The notes under the pieces: generated by a model
Database searches by the model: none
Seen by the model: only the letters and a program-made list of their open reading frames with translations
Told to the model about the DNA's origin: nothing
In this document: one piece after another, positions 1 to 12,900 of the stretch
Position numbering within the stretch: the first letter of the stretch is position 1
Layout of the letters: each line of letters begins with the position of its first letter
Program-made: the position numbers and the translations under genes
Assembly (NCBI RefSeq): GCF_000003605.2
Contig: NW_003147771.1
Span: 184,421-241,620, forward strand
Length of the DNA: 57,200 bases
From: Saccoglossus kowalevskii
Taxonomy: Eukaryota > Hemichordata > Enteropneusta > Harrimaniidae
Direction of reading: 5' to 3'

Positions 1-150
1 TATAATGTGTGATGTATGAGTGAAGTTTGAACTTAATCGGTCCATGCATGTTCGAGATACAGGTGATCACGGACGCACGAACGGACGGACGCACACAGGG
101 CAAAACATAAGTCCCCGTTTTCGGACTGCGTCCGAACGGGGACTAAAAAA
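1..150. mobile_element. Right end of a pearl/Helentron-like element (partial)
   Basis: A degenerate ACGG-type microsatellite (about 68-95) is followed by a perfect-looking hairpin, agtccccgttttcgga against its complement up to position 145, then an A-run. The same order (ACGG repeats, terminal hairpin, CTAA-type end) closes the element at 26620-27793. Only the right end lies in the window. From 150 to 967 I see no gene; that stretch is probably intron of receptor gene E. Confidence 0.45.
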
Positions 151-967
151 TTATAATGCTGAAAGTAAAGTTTTCTAGATGGTGTCTTGTTTACTTCAAA
201 ACTTTCCATGGCAACAGCCTCTGGCGATTTCAATCCCAAATGTGAAATAAACATTCAAAATTATTCACTAATTTAACATTACAGATTTTAAGTCACTCAG
301 TACTTTAAGAAGCTATCCATGCACCGAAATGACCTAAATTCCTGGATTAAGAAGAAAAGTCACTCAGTACTTTGCATGAAATCAGAAAACATTTAATGTT
401 TGCTAGTTGTCACATATGTGCAAGGTCATTCGCAAAATAAATTAATTATGTTTCTCGCAACACCATTACTGGTATTAGCCTTGAATAACCAATAAATGAT
501 TACATGTCTATTGTGTAGTCATTTTATGTTACTCTGGAATAAACACATTCCATGGATCTTGACATATTTCCCTACCAGCCTGTGGCTACCAGTCTAATAA
601 TGTTGTGGCCAAAATAAATATCTTACTTTAAGAAGCTATCTATGCACTGCAATAATCTCTACCACAACCTAAATTCCTGGATTCAGAAGAAAACATCCAT
701 GTGTAATGAATCATTTAATCTGGACTGAATCAATTTTATTTTAAATATGAAAACTTTGTAAACAAATATGTATTCAATTATCCAGTCAGTGTTATTAATT
801 ACAATCTTCAGTTATCTTAGTACATCCAGTGCTGAAATCAGTGTTCCAGTTTTTTTCAGGCATGGCAGAGCAAAACTTTAAAAGACTATATGATAAAAAT
901 GTCTGACTAAATCATCAGAAAGAAGAACAGTCGGTTTAAACACGCTCTATTGATCTATGATACTTAC

Positions 968-1126
968 AATTACATCGGACTCCAACCGTATCACACGTAT
1001 CACGTTCCACGTTTACGCAGTCTCCTGCATGGTTACTGCTAGTTAGACAGTCAATCGTCACAATGATGGCACTTGAATCTTGGTTCTTGTCGTCATTCAA
1101 CAGAGACATGGCACCAGTAGTGATAC
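968..1126 (-). CDS. Gene E exon: C-terminal half of SRCR
   Basis: Acceptor AG at 1127-1128 and donor GTAAGT after 968; phase 1 at both ends. Encodes GITTGAMSL and on to DTVGVRCN with the terminal SRCR cysteines. Confidence 0.8.
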
Positions 1127-3444
1127 CTGGATATAATGAGTAAATCAAAGAAAGCTTAGAAAGAACTCCCGTGTGCTGAGGGAATAGGGATCATGATGTA
1201 ATATTCAGGAATATTTAAAAATGATAAACAAATAATGAATAATCTATTAAATAAGGAGCCACCATTAGTCATCTACACACATAGACATCGTATACCTACA
1301 ATAAGCCCACAGGGAGCCCAGGAACTATAATAATCAACTGTAATACGCACTCTCTGTGAGCGGGTGGGGGGGGGGGGTATCGGCTGGTATCTAGTGTAAG
1401 AAATAGACAAGAGATGAAGGCTCCAGCCAGCTCACATTTTTTAAACTCGAAAAAACGGACGAAAAAAATAAAAAATAAAATCTAAAAAAAATACCAGGTT
1501 GAAGAATATTAGTTGCTCCTTCGAATTTCGCTAAAGCCTTACCTACATTTTACCGATATCTGCAGATTAAATCAAGAAAACTACACAAATTGATTCCATT
1601 TAGGAATTCCTAGTGTAAGTCAAGTGACAAAACAAATTTCAATTTCAAACTGTAATCACTAGAAAAATATGCCTATTTTATCCAAATTAACGGAGAAACT
1701 ACAGACAAATTTGCAGAATATTCCATCAAATTTTGTTGAAAATATTACTACCGGTTCTTCTGATTTTGTTTTGTGATCCAGTCTATGGCCAACAGGTGGT
1801 CATTTTTCCATTCAATTTGTTTACCATATTTGCTCCATTAGAAGTGCATTTTTGATAGAGGCCATATATCATCATCTTGATCAATTCAAAGGTGTGATAA
1901 ATAAATAAAACAAAATCAAATAGACATGTTTCTTTTATTATTTGTCTTATTTCTCATTTCATATCTGAAAAAATAAATAACATTTCGAAATGATTCAATG
2001 AATTTGTGTCTTCTCAAATGCAATACTGGTATTCACGAGCTCATTAATATTCACGAACTCATTAATATTCATTAGCTCATTAATATTCATGAGCGACCTC
2101 ACCAGCACTTGGGTTGGGCTGGTGAGATCCCTGGAGGCGTATATAAAAAAAATTTGCATTTGATGTACATGTATACTGAATCATTAAAATATTGCTTGGT
2201 TGACCACAGAATCTCTGTAATTTTACTACACTTCTACTGTATAACAAATATGGTATCACTAATGTTACTTTAAATGTGTCCCAACTGTATTGACTTAATA
2301 AATAATCATTTTACCCACAATGCTATACCTGGTATCAATTCAACTAGTTACCATGGTAACATTAGTAAAAAAAATTTTTGAAACTGTGATTGTAGTCGGT
2401 CCGGTACTTGTTAACTGCACTTTTATGTTATACCAAATAAATAAATTTATTTTTGTTGTCATCCTACACTGTAATAATTTTTTCCGCCTCACAAAAACAT
2501 TCAATACACTGTAAAATGACTAATTTTCACTGGGTTTAAATTTCGCTGATTTGCCATTTCAGGCATATTCAGTGGGTTCTAAATTTATGGGTTTTATCAT
2601 TTAGATAATGTGTTCTATGCTAAATAATTAAATGAATAATTAACCCTTTTACAGTATGAGACAGAAACACATCACAGTGTGCAGTCAATGAGATGTTAGT
2701 TATAAAATGTATTCTTGAGACAAATTCATTTTTGTTATGTTAATCCTTACAGTCATAAATCTATGTACACCATACAATACTGAGTCACTAAGTCATGCAT
2801 CACTGGCATGCCTGTAGTTAAAAAGTGTTTCTGTTATTTTGCATGTATGTACTGCAGTATTAATAGGTCAGTAACCAGTCAAAATGATCACCTACTCTGA
2901 ATAAAATACTACTGTAAATGCATTAATTATTTACTGGGTTTTAATTTCGCTAATTTCGCTAATAAGTAAAATCTGCTATTAAAATTAAATCTTTTTGAAC
3001 ATTTAAAATAACAATAAAACTCATTGTTTCTTTGACAAATTTGTAAATTTAAACACAGTGAATATGCTCAAAATATCAAAATAGAGAAATTAAATATCAG
3101 TGAAAATAAATGGTTTTACAGTAGCTAGTTTTTTTAGCAGTGAAAACAAAACAATAAAGACTAAAAGCAGTTTAATATTTTTTGACCACCAACATTTTAT
3201 CCCCAGGCTTCTACCTAAAAAACAAAACTAAATCACTGACATACAATGAAAACACTACAATTGGCTTTGCTTTGGTTGTCAGGCAGGGGAAATAACTCAC
3301 CTAATAATCTACAGATACTGTCAGCGGCCGACATGCTCCAGTTAGGAATACAGACCGCGCTCCACTGGCTGTCGTGCCATACTTCCACCCATCCTTCAAA
3401 AGGGTGATCACCGCCACCAAGTCGAATGTCTTGCCGATCTAGAA
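968..3444 (-). CDS. Receptor gene E, SRCR domain (partial, continues off left edge)
   Basis: Two exons on the minus strand, 3301..3444 and 968..1126, together encode one scavenger receptor cysteine-rich domain. The first has acceptor TTTCAG and donor GTGAGT and reads VLDRQDIRLGGGDHPFEGWV and on to CRLLG. The second reads GITTGAMSLLNDDKN and on to GVRCN, with donor GTAAGT. Both exons are phase 1 at each end (144 and 159 nt), exactly as in receptor genes A, B and C. By analogy WSC, CUB, transmembrane and tail exons should follow to the left of position 1. I could not find a convincing signal-peptide exon between 3445 and 9282. The domain and splice sites are direct evidence; membership of the SRCR-WSC-CUB family is inference from the shared structure. 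Confidence 0.8.
2031..2094. repeat. 18-bp tandem repeat
   Basis: About 3.5 copies of attcacgagctcattaat with small changes, inside the intron of gene E. Confidence 0.85.
2507..2657. mobile_element. Palindromic miniature element, TACTGTAAA family, copy 1
   Basis: It begins actgtaaaatg and ends with the inverted form ttttacagtat. The interior has 'cactgggtttaaatttcgct' near the left end. It resembles the copies at 2910-3123 and 22105-22310. It has no coding capacity. Confidence 0.55.
2910..3123. mobile_element. Palindromic miniature element, TACTGTAAA family, copy 2
   Basis: Ends are tactgtaaatgcatt and ggttttacagta, inverted. The interior phrases 'tactgggttttaatttcgc' and, at the far side, a sagging complement of the same show a near full-length palindrome. 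It is a non-coding MITE-like element in the gene E intron. Confidence 0.6.
3301..3444 (-). CDS. Gene E exon: N-terminal half of SRCR
   Basis: Acceptor AG at 3445-3446 and donor GTGAG at 3296-3300. Encodes IRLGGGDHPFEGWVEVWHD and on to VCIPNWS and ICRLLG, the usual V-R-L-x-G-G start of an SRCR domain. Confidence 0.85.
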
Positions 3445-5469
3445 CTGAAATTAAATACACAAAACAAAGATGAAACTTGACTTGTAAGTTGTGCTGATGT
3501 TTTTTTTTTGTCATGCAACACCAATATGAATTTAATGCTATAAAACCAAGTAAATATTTGAATATGTATATCCAAGCTTGAATTCGGTTTTGGATCAAGA
3601 GTATCCAAAGACAAGGCAGGCACTTAAAAAATGCCTTAGACTGACTTAATTGTGAAGAAGATGCCATAAATAATTAAAGCATGCCAATGTAATCTCTTCG
3701 TTAAAAATTCACTCCTTCCCTCTGAACAATCCAGTAGCTGACATGTATAGAATACTTGACATTCAGGGATTCACATAAGAATCAAATCTTAAATTTATCA
3801 AATTCTCCACTGACTCGAAAAGTAACTGATAAGCCAAAAGCCAAAAATTTGAAATTTATGCGAGTTGTTACAGAAATGCTGATTGATGGATCCAGCTCTT
3901 TGGCACGCCCAATCAAATCACTCTATTTAACACAGGTCAAATACTTCAAAGTTGTTTTCAATACTAAAATGATCACGCATGGATTCATTAGTACGGATAT
4001 AGATGGACGGTTTCAGCGAAACCATGTAAATCGGACAATGCAGTGAAGTGTGTCAATTTAATTAAAATCCAATAAATATACAAAATTAACACCAGACTGT
4101 ATTGTTTTTCTTCACAACAAGCGAATTTTATTTTAGAACATAGTGAAAATCCCTATAACATCATTTATGCTAAAATTAAACCTGGTGAGTTAACCACAGA
4201 ATATATATTCTCTCATTCACAAATCAGTGAATATTTCCCCAGTCTACAACATTATGCCAAAATGCCACAACATGTAGGAAACCATGGAAAAGTTGGATTA
4301 TTGAAAACAGAAATAAGGTTCAACTGAATTTAACCCTTTGGTTCAATATTAAGACTGAATTCAGCGAAAATTACAGAAAATTTGAATAAATTCATGCCAA
4401 TATTGAGCATGAAAATAAAATTTGGTACTCAAAAAGCAAGGCAATGTATACGCTACAAAAGTAATACCTCGGGGGATAGACATAAGCTACCGCCATGGCT
4501 CGACATACATGTATGGCCAGTCAATATTTAGCTGCAGTTCTGCAGCTAGTTAATAATCAGCCCGGAAGTACCGAGTACTAGTAATAATCGTGAGTGTCAT
4601 CTAGAATAGTTTTATACGGTAACAGAGTGACACGATGTGAATGTTATCAACGCAATTTAATTGTTAAAAAGTAAATTAGACATCTTCATTAGAAATACGA
4701 ACCCACACTAAAGTACCGTGTGGGTTACAGTGCGGTTGTTGTGATGGTAGCATCGCCATGTCAGAATTACAGTCGTTCTACTTCCGTAATAGCTGGAAAT
4801 ATTTGTGCACTTCCAGGAGGAAATGTTGACATAAATATCAGCTTTGATTACTTACTTGAAAGGCTAAAGCTACTTAGAAATGTGATCACGGCAAATATAG
4901 ATCCCAATATGCGATTCATTTGGAAAACATTGATAACGACCGAACACCAAATACTTTCCCTTTGTTTTAGTAAGTTTGTTTACGCCTACTGTGTCACGTG
5001 GTGTGCCACAAGGACTCACTGCAGCGCCACCACCGGTAATTTTATGTTACTTCAATAATTTGGCGGTGGCTCTTTGATACCTAATTCATTATTTTTTCAA
5101 TGTTTTCATGAAAATCAACCCCAAAGAACAAGATAACAACGCATAGACATAATTATATGGGCAACTAGGCATACTTTTCACCATAAACGAAAAATGGCCA
5201 TGTCCAGGGGCGGCGTTGGCTTATTGGTTTAAAGTCCAAAAGTTCCAGGAAATATTGAAATTTTCCTAAGGAAACTGACACAGAGATGGCGGTTTTTATG
5301 ATCAGTTTATTTCCGTACATTACATTTTGCCCATTTTTCTACGAATTCCTTCTTTAATTTTGAATCAACTGAACATCAGATTTTATTTTCAATTTATGTT
5401 TGAATAATCAAGAAAAATATGCAGTTATCAGTATATCGGGAAAAATATCAAAAGTTGACATTGATGTTA

Positions 5470-6150
5470 AATTATGTATGAAACATTGAACACTGAGCCT
5501 GTTTGACGTTCAAGGGGGTATAAAAATTGAACCCACTGAGTTCATTTGATGTTAAAAGATTAAAATTTGGCATTAAAGCAGGGGAGTCGTCACCTCCGCA
5601 TGCGTCAGATGGACATAGCGCGTCATTGTTTACAAACAAGCGTCTACCCATGAGCCTTTGCGTTTTTAGCATGTGTTATCGTCGCCTGGGACTCAATTTC
5701 CGCGCGTGCGCAGGTGACGACCCTCCCGCTTTAAACATTGAACCCACTGAACTCACTTGACGTTCAGTGGATCAAACTGGATTATGACCCTATTGAGCCC
5801 ATTTGCGTTCAAAAGGTAAAATTACGCATTGAAACCACTGTGACTGAGATCATCTGACGTTCAATTCTTTTGACGTTCAGATAGTTAAATTGGGTATGAA
5901 AAATTGAACCGACTGAGACCATTTGGCGTTCAAAGGTTAAATTGAACATGAAACATTGAATCCACTGGTTCACTCATTTGGCGGTCAAATGGTTAAAATG
6001 GGTATTAAACATTGAATTCACTGAACTCATTTGGCGGTCAAATGGTTAAATTGGATATTAAACATTGAATCCACTAAACTCATTTGGCGGTCAATTGGGT
6101 ATTAAACATTTAATCCACTGATTCAGAACTCATTTGACGTTCAAATATCT
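5470..6150. repeat. 53-bp degenerate minisatellite
   Basis: About nine diverged copies of a 53-bp unit built on attgaatccactgaactcat followed by ttggcggtcaaatggttaaa. A TTAA-flanked miniature element at 5573-5734 interrupts the array, so the array is older than that insertion. Confidence 0.8.
5573..5734. mobile_element. TTAA-flanked MITE, family 1a, copy 1
   Basis: The ends ttaaagcaggggagtcgtca and gacgaccctcccgctttaa are inverted repeats, with TTAA at both outer edges. It is a shorter relative of 7207-7457. It sits inside the 53-bp minisatellite. Confidence 0.75.
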
Positions 6151-7206
6151 AGTATGATAATTTTACATTCGAGTAAAACTTCAATAAAAACATGACATAG
6201 TTTTGTAGAGAGTATTTTAGGAATGTTTGGCATATGTGCATGTTAATTATATTCATTAGCATATTTTCAGGTGATGATATCAAAATGTTACGCTGTTAAT
6301 CCTGTTTTGTCAGATTTTTTGTCTTGTCAGATCTTTTAGGCATGCCACACCATGGTGGTCTAGTATAAAACTGTCAGCGGAAACGGAAACGGTTTGGAGT
6401 AATCCTGAAAAGAATTTCCACATTGTTATTCTTCCTTCAAATACAAGTGATGTGAATGCGCCGCGATAATTAGATACACTTTTTAACAGTTCAGTCTTTC
6501 AGTTATATGGTATGTGTAATGATTCAACAACAAAACACAACTGAGGTACTGTTCCGATGAGAACACTCGATGAAATTGACAATGACGTACTGGGTGGGTG
6601 CGCTTTTCATTAGTCCAAAACAAGGAGTTTTGTTACGGAGAAAATATTGAATGTTACGAACCAAAAATTGGTTCCCACGTTCAATTTTAGTTGTTATAAA
6701 ATTATGATATAATACAGTCGATATGAATGTAATTGTAATCTCGTTAATTTAACTAAGAAGATGTAAATTATAATTTCCAAAGATTTATGGAACCGATTCA
6801 AAATACTAACTAAATATCATCGAGATATCCAGATGTAATATATTTAATGACAGGTGACATAACACACTTTTAGTGAACTTATAGTTTATTTACTTGATAA
6901 TTAAAGATATTCTATAAAAAAAAATCTCTTTAGTCTGTTAGTCAGTCAAAAGCAAGAATGACAAGGAAACTGTAAACAGCGTGTGTAAGTTTATAATTCT
7001 TGTCAGTCAGATGACACCGTGTATGTAACTTGCTCGTTGATGTGCAGAACGCGCATCTCCGGGTTGGAGACATTGTGTCTCTAGTCGAGTTGTGTCTCTT
7101 TCATTAAATGTCATGTACTATGATGTTGTACGTGTTAACTTCATTGTCGTGAGCTGTGTACATGGCCTGCTTTAAGTGCGTTTTAAATTGGAATCAACTT
7201 TCAATA

Positions 7207-7457
7207 TTAAAGCGGGGGAGTCGTTACCTGCGCATGCGTCAGATGGTGATAGCGTGTCACTGCGTTGTGTCGTCACCGGAAGCGCTATCCCAGCACAAAC
7301 GGTGTTGAAAGAACGCCGACCTGCAGCGTCAATGCGTGTCACTGTCTACAAACAAGCGTACGTCTAACCATGAGCCTTTGCGTTTATAGTGTGTGTTGTT
7401 ATCGTCGCTTGGATCTCAATTCCCGCTCGTGCGCAGGTGACGACCCTCCCGCTTTAA
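7207..7457. mobile_element. TTAA-flanked MITE, family 1a, copy 2
   Basis: Terminal inverted repeats ttaaagcgggggagtcgt and acgaccctcccgctttaa. It shares 'accatgagcctttgcgtt' with copy 1 but has about 90 extra central bases. The TTAA target duplication resembles that of piggyBac-type transposition; no transposase is present. Confidence 0.75.
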
Positions 7458-8899
7458 TAATCTAATCGTGTCCCAACGTCGCATTCATACCACAGACATC
7501 AACCGAGATGAGAACCTATTCATTCATTCATATTTCGGGGAGAAATCATATTTCAGGCCTATAACTGTTTTGTTTTTTTGCCTAATGGCTGCAGTTTAAT
7601 AAAATAAAATAAAAAATAAAAAGGGGTTGCTGACGGTACATTCATCTATTTCTTTCTTCAACTTGTATGTCGTTCAATTAAAAGTCTGGAATTAAACTTA
7701 CTACTCGTTTATCATTGTGTAAGCCGGTATTATATTACCTACATAACTGTACATATCGTGTTAGCCGTTATTGTAAATCAGACCTAACACCTTGGCTAAT
7801 ACAGTGCCAAAGTGCAACATCGAGGTAGAGTTCATCGAGTTCCAAAACTATTGAACAAGCGACCTAAAGGTCGAAATAGCAACGCTGTCTTTGGAGAGTG
7901 TCTTCCTCAAAACAAAATATTCTATATGATAAGATATTAGCTATTTGCCATGGTTATCGGTAACTATGGTAGTTGTCCTATTACAATTGTTATCATTGTG
8001 TAGTTTTCAAAAAAGAAAATAACATTTTTTATCAAAAATTCCAAAAATAATAGATAAAATCAGAGAACTGATGATATGCCCCTATATGCATGGGCAATGC
8101 TATTAATTGCTTAATCTTCACATTTTTCGTGTTATACCCACTTAGAATGGTGTGTCTTGTAAATTCACGAAAGCGCTAGCCTCCAATATTCTGACCAATA
8201 CTGTGTGTATATATCTTTAAACTCTCGTGTGTTTTTCTAGAATGTCGTACATAACATGGAATACTACTTTATTATGCCATGACAAAATGGACGTAACTTG
8301 CATCTTCGCCAGCCATGTAGGATTATTTTATTCGGCCATCGCCTCACCGCATTGGGTAGTACGTTTACGTCAATTTCCTGAGTGCGTAGTTCGAAAGATT
8401 AACCAGTTAAAATTTAGGGCAAATTGAATGACAGCAAATATATATATTTCCTTTTTAGTTTCTACTCATACCAGATAACGTGACTATATCATAGTCTAAA
8501 GATGGGTGTGTTTCGTATTACTTCCATCCCACCCTGGAACCGCAGCCTAGTTCAGCCTCGTCATTTTTCATTTTGTCTGCTACGTAAGTTACTCATTATA
8601 AATGTGGGTGATGGTCGTTGCGCTGTGTTGAGTTCGATATGGACCCATGCGACAAATAACAAGACAATACGAAAGATATAATAATGATATAAACACGTGT
8701 CATGTTGCTTTATTTGAATCAACAAAGCCGTAACAAGTTATAAATTACAACAAAAAAGCTTTCCGGGAAAGTAAATAATTGTACAATTAGTAGAAAATTG
8801 AAACTATTTTGAAGACAAAAAAAAACGTGGATATGGAATATTATTTCATATTTGTTAATCGTAATAATTTCAGCGGTTTAAAACATGTAAGCAGTAAGC

Positions 8900-9110
8900 A
8901 ACTTCATGCTATTACATTGTTCAGCCGATTTAAAAGCTATCCAATACGCGTTTCTACCCCCCAGAGCATCCAACACGTGTGGCCGCCGCGGCTTGCACTG
9001 ACCAGTGTGATTGGCATTCCATTTCACCTCTGACCTTCATGTAAATTCAAGCCACAATTTACCAACAGTAATAATAGACGATGCAACATCGTCCAACAAC
9101 AACAACTAAT
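8900..9110. other. Possible 3' UTR of gene A, no other feature
   Basis: Lies just beyond the stop codon of gene A on the minus strand. There is no open frame with a recognisable domain on either strand. Confidence 0.3.
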
Positions 9111-9282
9111 ATGCAAATTGTGTGACTCGTCCATTAATTTTCCAGAGTATGTAAATTCATATATTTGGATACTATCTTTTTATAATACCTGCTGCAAAAT
9201 ATGTATATTATATTTTGAAAATTAGTTTAATTTAGTTTGTACTCCATGTATATCCGGTTTTGTGTTTGTGAAAATGATTAAA

Positions 9283-9958
9283 TTAAATGTTGCCGGGCAA
9301 AGTTCTTGATTTCTCTACCCAGACTGCGGGTTGTCGTGACGAAAATACGTCAATGGTGTTCATTCTCCTTTCGTTTTCCTGTGGTATTATGCAGCCCGCA
9401 CCGAGTGATTCACTGGACGTGCTTTCTGTGTCGGACTCAGCATAGCGAACATACCCGGATGTACAAATCATTGTGCGTTCATTGGCGCTATCCTGCTGCG
9501 TCCACCTATCGAGTCGATCTGACGATATGTACACTTCATCGTATTTGTGACTTTGGCGTCGTAGTGGCGAAAATGGAGAACTGTTTCTTGCTGACTGAAG
9601 TTGGCATATCCGTGTTTCGCTCGGTAATGTCTGTGCTGGTAAGTTTCCATGCGCATGCGCATGCTCCGTAGCGATATCGTTATTCGTGCTCGTTTCCTCC
9701 AAAACGTAATATTTGGGTCGAGCCGCAATTGGGTTGTCATGATTTTCTGGAAGACTGTTTGTCTCGTCGATCTCGGCATATATGTGACTATTCACACGAA
9801 GTGATTGAGGCGCCAAGTACTCATGTTCAACACCATCTTGGGAGTTTTCGTGGGATACGTTGTTTGAGTTTTCAGTAACACCATCATTTGTTCGTTGATT
9901 TGGTTTCACCTTCTCAGTGTGTACGAAAACTGAACTGTTGTTCGCCTTATTAATTTTC
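9283..9958 (-). CDS. Gene A exon 8: cytoplasmic tail
   Basis: The 225-residue acidic, Ser/Thr-rich tail ends in TAA. Tyrosine motifs in order: EHEYLAP, HIYAEIDE, PKYYVLEE (9697-9717), HKYDEVYIS and GYVRYAES. PKYYVLE recurs three times in gene B. YxxI/V/L sites would suit SH2-domain binding after phosphorylation, which is inference. Confidence 0.85.
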
Positions 9959-12900
9959 CTGAAATATTAAAAAATAGAAGCTTCATGAGTCACTGGGATT
10001 GGGTAATCAAACTATATTTTGAAAGAAACATAGATTCTTATCGGATGAATAAGTTGCATATATGGGATAGAGTTGGATGTGACGGGTTTGAATATAATGG
10101 GGTCAGTGAACTGACATGGGGTGTGATGGGTTGAAACGGGTTTGATATGGTATATGATAAACTAGAATGCGATAGGCGAAACTTTGAATGCAAACGAGTC
10201 GTGTTAGGAAAGAACAGATAAGGGGTGGGTGGAATAAAATTAGAGTGAATGTGGTTGGACGGAAAGAGATGGCATGTGGTGGGAAGGGAAGGTGATGGTA
10301 TCGGATGGAATGAGATAATGGGATGGATGGGATATAAAGGATGATGGCATGGAATGGGGTGCGATGGAACTAGATGATCAAATAAAATGGGATGAGATGG
10401 AAAGAGATGGTGGATGGGTGGGATTGAAGGAGACGATCAAATGGGATGGTGGGATGGAAAGAGATGGTGGGATGGGTGGGATTGAACGAGACGATCGAAT
10501 GGGATGGTGAGATGGAAAGAGATGGTGGGATGGCTGGGTTTGAAGGAGACGATCAAATGAAATTGGATGGAATGGGTGTGATGGCGAAGGAGATGATGGA
10601 ATGGGATAGAGTGGGATGAAAATGGTGGTGGTCGGTTGGGATGAAATAATAGAATGGAATGGAATGAGATGGGGTGGAAAGAGATGATAGGATGGAATGA
10701 TATAGGATATGATGACGCAATAATGATACATACCGTTTATGTCTAAGTAATACAAGTAAAGCAGCGGCTACGACAAACAAGACTGATGCTAAGACGATGC
10801 CCATGTAAATAACTGAAAGGGAACATACACATACTTGTTAATGGTCTTGATCGAGGTACAATTAGTACACATCCGGGTTCGTATATCATGGTAATTCACG
10901 CTTACTGCGATGATACTGTATAATATTGCATATCCCCTGACTACTATACATTATGTTATAAACATACTTTCTTTCATGGTGTAATCTTTTTATTCTAGTA
11001 GTTCGTAGCGACACGTTAATCAGCGCCCTCTATATACACGCACATGCTGTACGGGTGCGAGCACGTTCCCGGTCTGGCTGATGTTCATAATTCATTGACC
11101 TATCTTCATACAATTCTAAAATTCCTGCACCCAAAGATTTATTGCTTCTGTGTCGTTATTTTGGGGTCAATCGGATTTGAAGTACAACGTTAAAGGCACA
11201 ATCTTGACAACAACAAAAATAAACAAATCTATATACACTGTATTTAGGTAGTTCAAACGGGCCCCTGGAAATTGAAATTGTCTCTCTAGTAAATTGACAA
11301 ACCTGAATCAAGAACACGTGACCGGTAAGATTTCCCGTCATCCTCTTTGTATTCAATTCTTTTAACTGCAAACTGTGTCGTAACGTCCGGTTGTATAATG
11401 GGATTCGGGTCAATATATGGGACAGCTGAAGAAAAAAAACAAATTCATAATATAACAATTATCTACAAATTATATCGTCATCTGACCTCACTGCTCTTAA
11501 CATATTGACAGTAGCTAGTCTAGCACGTGACACCTGCGTGAACATGGTGCCATAATTAACTTAAAGCGCAGTGGTCGTCGCGCAGCGCGTGTTCGAATTT
11601 CATGTAAATAAACAATGTATTTTACACGCGTTGTATACGTTGCTATGAGTTCCATATCGAACAGGACGCGGCGTGACGACTGCCGCCCTTTAAAATGAAA
11701 AATACAAGTTGAATTTCTCAAACGCATGATTAATATATGACGTCACACTTACCTTTGAACGAAATAATAAACCCGTTGCTCTCTCTATCACCATTCGACA
11801 CAAATCGCACTTTGACTAAATTCGACCTAATCACCATCTTCCAGGGGAAACGTATTGCGTTTGGAGATGCTTGGAGTATTGTGGTCACACTGCCCTCACC
11901 GGACGCATTCTCCTCAATCACGTTGATGACGTCATCAGGATCGGCGAGATTCATCATGAAAAACGTGAGTTCAATCATCTTCTCCCTCGGCTGGTGAATT
12001 ATCCAATTGCAATCGACGGTAGGTGGATAGTTTCCTGGAAAACCTGGAGATGCGAAGACGCCCTCTGATTTTCGAAATGTGCTACTGCAGGCCCCAAGTG
12101 ACACTGGAGTGAATACAAGATGCAGATGGAAGAAAAGTTAATACAAATATCGACGAATAAAGATTAATGTTGTTTGTATATTAGCTTGCAGGAATATTCA
12201 AATGGGGCGTGTTTAACCAATGCGTTTGGCCAATTAAAGTGATAGTTTATTATTCGACGAGTGAACTTAAAGTCGCTGTAAACGATTGACTTGGTTGAGA
12301 ACAATCTCAAACCTTAGTATTCACAAAATTAACCAAAATACGCCAATAATTATTTTGATGTTAAATTTATCCTTATATATTTATATATATTTACAGGAGA
12401 TTACTGGATATTTCTTAAACTGGGGGAACAACGCATCAACTTTCAAAATAACTTACGTGAATATACACTAATATGATCACTGCCGCCACATGTACCAATG
12501 TCCTCTCCTGCACATTCCACGTCACATTTCGCATTTTCAGTGATATCATCCTTCGGAATCACTGACGTAATGTTCGTTGCTAAACACCGGCATTCATTCC
12601 CACCAATTATACCGGCGTGGGTGAACGAGGATTTTCGACAAAATGCAATGCATCCAGAAATACTAACGTCACAGCGGTCATTTTCTATCTGGTCTCCTTG
12701 TTTGCAGGATCTCGAACCCCAGTAATTCTCACGATATTTGGCACAACCTATGTATCCAGGTACTGTGGAGAAAATGAAGGATTTGGTGAAAACTGTAATT
12801 AGACAATTCAACTACAACGAATCATGACATACATACAATTGTATACAAAAGCTGGCCAATACAGAGTTTCAACAAAGCCATAGGAATTTTCTGATACTAG

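Larger units (their letters stand above)
3445..9282. other. Intergenic region between genes E and A
   Basis: No convincing gene. It should hold the promoter and first exon of E, which I could not identify, and the 3' untranslated region of A. A minus-strand AATAAA (plus-strand tttatt, 8709-8714) lies about 570 bases beyond the stop codon of A and could be its polyadenylation signal. Repeats inside are listed separately. Short open frames here, for example near 4720-5058, have no recognisable domain. Confidence 0.6.

Noticed and set aside
4985-5040. Possible signal-peptide exon of gene E near a GTGAGT on the minus strand
   Set aside because: No ATG in frame before the short hydrophobic stretch.
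4720-5058. 112-codon plus-strand open frame
   Set aside because: No recognisable domain, no repeat of the frame elsewhere and no convincing splice context.
9306-9671. 121-codon plus-strand frame opposite gene A's tail exon
   Set aside because: It is the antisense shadow of a real exon with matching splice borders and motifs.
10378-10804. Proline/serine/histidine-rich frame on the minus strand
   Set aside because: It is the translation of the GGATG-rich intronic repeat; only the first part (10734-10812) is the real transmembrane exon.
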